DNA of 64,000 nt from positions 73,457,571-73,521,570 of the forward strand of contig CM054183.1 in assembly GCA_028829895.1 (NCBI GenBank), read 5' to 3'. Made by a program: the position numbers and the translations under genes. The DNA comes from Sinotaia quadrata. Its lineage: Eukaryota; Mollusca; Gastropoda; Architaenioglossa; Viviparidae. Positions within the stretch are counted from its first letter, which is position 1. Every line of letters begins with the position of its first letter. Below are positions 60,442 to 64,000 of this stretch, in pieces. Under the pieces are notes generated by a model. It was not told the DNA's origin. It ran no database searches and saw nothing but the letters and a program-made list of their open reading frames with translations.

Positions 60442-61345
60442 GTAAAAAAATGTTTTTATAAAACTAAATAATATATATTTATTTATTTATTATAATTATA
60501 AAATGGGATATATCAATTTAAAAAAAAATGTAAATCAGTATTTAAACAAATAAAATATCAGCTTAACATGATTTTATTGAGAAAGAGTTATATGATTTAC
60601 ATTTGTAGAAATCTAACTGTTTTTTTTATAACCATAACAGTCATTTCCGAGCAGAAGTGTTTTTTTTTAATTTTGAAAGTAAACTAAATTAAGTCATTTA
60701 CTTGTCTGGTTGAGAGTCATTTTGCCATCCACTTAAAACCATCAGAATGTAGATTTATAGAATGGTTAGGTATAGAGTTTAAATTGAGAGATAATCTATT
60801 CTTTAACCTGTTATAAATTCATTCAGTTTAACATGCCTTTCTTAGCTCATCCTGTATATAGATTGATAGTCTTTTTCTACTTTAGTGACATTTTATGGTT
60901 ATTTAATGGATCCTTTCTTAGGCCATCTGATTGCATAATAAAGCAACATAATGCAAAAGTAGATTTAAAAGAAGTTGAGGATTCTCTACCTAATCAAGCA
61001 TTATTTATTCGCTTATAAAGTTAGAATTCTGTGATTTTCCTCCCATGACAATAGTTATGGTGAATTAAATAAAGCTTGCTAAACTCTACTGAAATTTTAA
61101 TTCTATACACAATGCTTAATTAGGTTTGTAATAGCAGAATACCCCATCTTCTCAGTCAGCTCTGGTGATTCAATAGCATGGTAACGCCCTCCTGGAAGAA
61201 AATCTTCAAGCTGCCTTTTTGTTGTCTCCACCATATTACTATTAAAAGTATTATTATTATTAAATACTACACTATACCTTAAGGCAGAAGTCTAATTGGA
61301 TATGAAGTGATGGAATTGTGGAAGTTGATCTCTTCCAAGCAAGCT
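60442..61345. other. Downstream of PITP exon 9, last exon not found
   Basis: AT-rich sequence in which no convincing C-terminal PITP exon could be recognised. Either the exon lies beyond the window or it is too short and divergent to see. Confidence 0.5.
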
Positions 61346-63032
61346 TCAGTCCCATGTCTGCCTCCTCCTTTGCCAGAACTTTCTCGCTGGCAGCACTAAG
61401 TCCCAGCAAATAGTGAGCATTGCATTGTAGAAACTCAATGCCTTTTTTTTCTGTCTCTCTTCTTGTAAAGCTTTGTCAAAGGACTTCATGATAGTGGCAC
61501 GGTCAGTCATGGAACCTGACAGTTTTTGTAGTATTGTTACAAAATGTTCATGGTTGTTGCCATCTGGAAAAACATCAGTCAACTCCACTACCAAACTGAT
61601 GGTTGCATCAACCAGAGTAGCTGTGTTCTCTGTGGTAACAGCAGTAAAACCACTTGAAAGAGATTGTCCATTTACAGTAACCTGCTGCCCAATGTACTTT
61701 TTTCCATGTTTGGTTGTGCCCTCTGTATGTAAGTCCCAATGTTCATTTTCAGAGTTTCTTTGATTTTCTTTTCCAATCACATGACCCTGGTCCATGAACC
61801 GAAGAGCAGATCGCTGAGATGGTAATTCATCTTTTGGAATTTGTGCTCCCAGCATTTGGTGAAAGACAGTCTGTATGACCTATCCACATTTGTGTGTAGG
61901 TACTTCAAGTTCACCAATAAGGGCAATGACGCAAACAACTGTTTCTCTTTTAAAATGTCCACTTTCATCCTTTAGATGTATCAGATCATGTTGTTCTTGT
62001 TCTGTTTCAGGGACATCCTGCAGTTTTTGTTTCAAGTGAACAAATATGAGCTGTAGATTATGAAGCTTGCATTGCAAAATTTTCATTTTATTTCCATGCT
62101 GCTCAGGTTCTTTCTTTAACTCAGCTTCCCTTCTCTGCAGTTTCTTTTTCATACCAAGTTTTCTATAATAATTCAGTTTGCTTTGCTGTGTTGCTATAGT
62201 TGCATCTTTTTGTTCCAAGCTGGCCTGCAGATTTACATTGGAAGTATGAAGTTTTGTGTTGATGCTTCGTAGATTTTCATTTTCTGAACACAATGTGTTT
62301 AATTCTGCTAAACTTTCTGACCTGGCTTGGGACAAAGTTGACAACTGCTTTTACCTGTCACATATTTTCTGCAGTAACTCTTCTTCTTTTCTTCTAGCAG
62401 CAGCAAGACTTTTTGCACTGTCAGTTTCAAAAGCATAGGGTCTTGTTGCTATGAATGGGCAACCTTAATAGGACTAGGAGACCTTGATGTGCTTTCTGGA
62501 AGCCTTTGACAATCAATGGAGTTAGGCTCACTCTGCTGAATTTGAAATGGACACGATACCAAAAACTGTCTGTAGAGCTCACCTTCTTTCACTCTGTGAG
62601 CATTGGCCTGTAGCTTTTTCTTTCTTCTTCCTAAAATTGTTCAAGTCTTTCAACAGACCACTTGTAGGTGATCTAGTTGGAGTGATCATGTCGCCATACA
62701 GAAGTTCACAACTGCTGATTCCTTCAAGGAAAGGACCAAGATTTTCCTTGACATTGACTAACTGTGAAAAAAATCATTTCCTTTCATCCTCATCTATACA
62801 ATTAAATGCATTTTGCTGGGCATTTTGCAAGAGATAGTGCAACCTTGATGGGAGAACAGAACCTCTCTCCTTTTCAGGCAGCAGCTGTTGCATAAATGAG
62901 AGTTTCGTTGAATGTTTTGTGTCCCTCTTCTTTTAGTAGCAAAAGCTGTATCAGCAATTTATTGTCAAAAATCACTATAGGAAGTTTAGAAAGCTGCCCT
63001 TTCCCAGCTTTAAGTTTGACAAATTGGTTCAT
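61346..63032 (-). pseudogene. Decayed coiled-coil transposon-type protein (unnamed invertebrate family)
   Basis: Read on the minus strand from an ATG at 63032: MNQFVKLKAGKGQLSKLPIV, then FDEDERK-type and EGISSCELLYGDMITPTRSP blocks. A long predicted coiled coil spans 62438-61980 (SLAAARRKEEELLQKI, LCSENENLRSINTKLHTSN, KMKILQCKLHNLQ). A conserved core follows at 61970-61346 (WDLHTEGTTKHGKKYIGQQV, TILQKLSGSMTDRATIMKSF, then a Gly-Leu region with ASEKVLAKEEAD after a frameshift). Several stops and frameshifts break it. I recognise the core as that of multi-copy uncharacterised proteins in cnidarian, mollusc and chordate genomes; the biochemical role is not known to me. No borders were found. Confidence 0.55.
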
Positions 63033-64000
63033 TTACTGGAGGAAAATAAAGATAAATCATTAAATGTTTATCTTCAAAACTAACCTAAAATTGTAAAAAG
63101 ATCTTTGCACTTTATTCTGTGCAATTTAATATGTAATAAAGAGAAAACACTAACCACTTAAAGAGGTGGGCATAGACAAAAGTTAGAAAAAATTTGAAAA
63201 CAAAACAATCTGTGGATTGATTAGTCCTGTCAAAAGTGTCATACTTACAGTACAAACACTGATAGTGATACACTTACAGTACACTAATGTTGAACTTTAA
63301 GTTAAGTCACTAGTCAGTGCTTGTAAAATGTAAGTTGTATAATTAAAATAATGTCAGCTTTTTTACTTTTTTTGAAATAAACTATATTTGCACTATATTT
63401 AAACTGTTGAGATTTTAAGTAGGCCTAATTATTTAAACAGAGAAGTCAAACTATGAGTATGAAACATCGACATTAGAAGTGAAAGTAAAGTGAAATAATA
63501 ACACTGCCAAGTTTGGAATTCATCTGTCTTATCTTCGTAAAACTTAGTATATTTCCTATATTTCATGTTGGATGCGACAGGATTGTTCGCTCCCGATTCG
63601 AGGTCGCAAGCATGTGACAGACCCACTACTTTTGAAAGAAAAAACTGCTAATCATACTAAACTACATAATAAAACTATAACCCCTTTAAAGAATAGCAAA
63701 TAAAGTACTTATCTAAAGCAATAATGAAGTATTAAATTTAGTGTAAACTTACCAATTTCACTTTGGAATTTGCTTAAGGAAGCGCGCTCGATACACATAT
63801 TGGAAGCCACTGTTGTAAGACCGATTGTATTTAGTTCTCTATGTTTGATTGGATTGTGAGTGTCCCAAAGATCATGAATACATTAACCCCATACCTCATT
63901 CGAAATGGCATGGAAAGACCTTTCATTCAAGCCTAGTAATTGTGTACTTTTGACCATTTTTTAACGACGAAAATTGCAGATTTCTGGCGGAATTCGCTTT
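63033..64000. other. Nothing recognised
   Basis: AT-rich sequence to the window end. It may include the 5' region of the decayed protein on the minus strand, but no exon or border can be supported. Confidence 0.4.

Noticed and set aside
61156..61176. Possible last PITP exon (acceptor cttctcag, then SALVIQ and a stop)
   Set aside because: The phase fits, but the residues do not resemble the PITP C-terminus and short acceptor-to-stop matches are frequent by chance.

Overview
This is a piece of an animal nuclear genome: AT-rich, large introns, spliced exons with GT-AG borders and no operons. It holds the ends or bodies of two conserved housekeeping genes on the + strand and a heavy load of decayed transposable elements. 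Residue choices in the lipid-transfer gene (a long loop before the QYT motif, an N-P-G-Y start to exon 5) and the mix of element families point to an invertebrate. A mollusc or other lophotrochozoan is my guess, held at low confidence.

Host genes. Positions 2167-2242 are the last coding exon of CCT6, the zeta subunit of the TRiC/CCT chaperonin; the rest of that gene lies left of the window. From 24296 to 60441 runs a class I phosphatidylinositol transfer protein (PITP alpha/beta type). I could join nine coding exons into one open frame of 278 codons: 24296-24318, 29482-29512, 31194-31387, 35718-35817, 38061-38138, 41599-41682, 47706-47810, 52836-52931 and 60319-60441. The first exon is the least certain, and the final C-terminal exon was not found.

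Mobile DNA, left to right. Positions 805-8635 carry piggyBac-like elements with TTAA borders. Positions 9441-9745 hold a hAT (ZMYM1-like) transposase relic, followed by an 11-copy 44-bp minisatellite. Positions 10739-22950 are a nested Ty3/gypsy region on the minus strand: two solo LTRs, a truncated LTR, and gag, protease, integrase and reverse transcriptase pieces. The pol order is protease-integrase-RT, the unusual Gmr1-type order, and one solo LTR sits inside the gag of a related element with a 5-bp target duplication. A broken copy of a repetitive invertebrate protein family occupies 13126-14760.

The PITP introns hold a hAT element with a perfect 8-bp target duplication (25584-26335) and a second one (55058-56485). 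They also hold a pogo/Tigger-like element with internal duplications (43456-45228), two dispersed repeat families present as pairs, several minisatellites, a third hAT relic (49200-50335) and an A/C-rich protein-like block (57180-59225). The right end carries a decayed coiled-coil transposon-type protein on the minus strand (61346-63032).

The two host genes have unrelated jobs, protein folding and membrane lipid exchange, and appear to be simple chromosomal neighbours. All assignments come from reading the sequence and remembered family motifs; no database search was possible.
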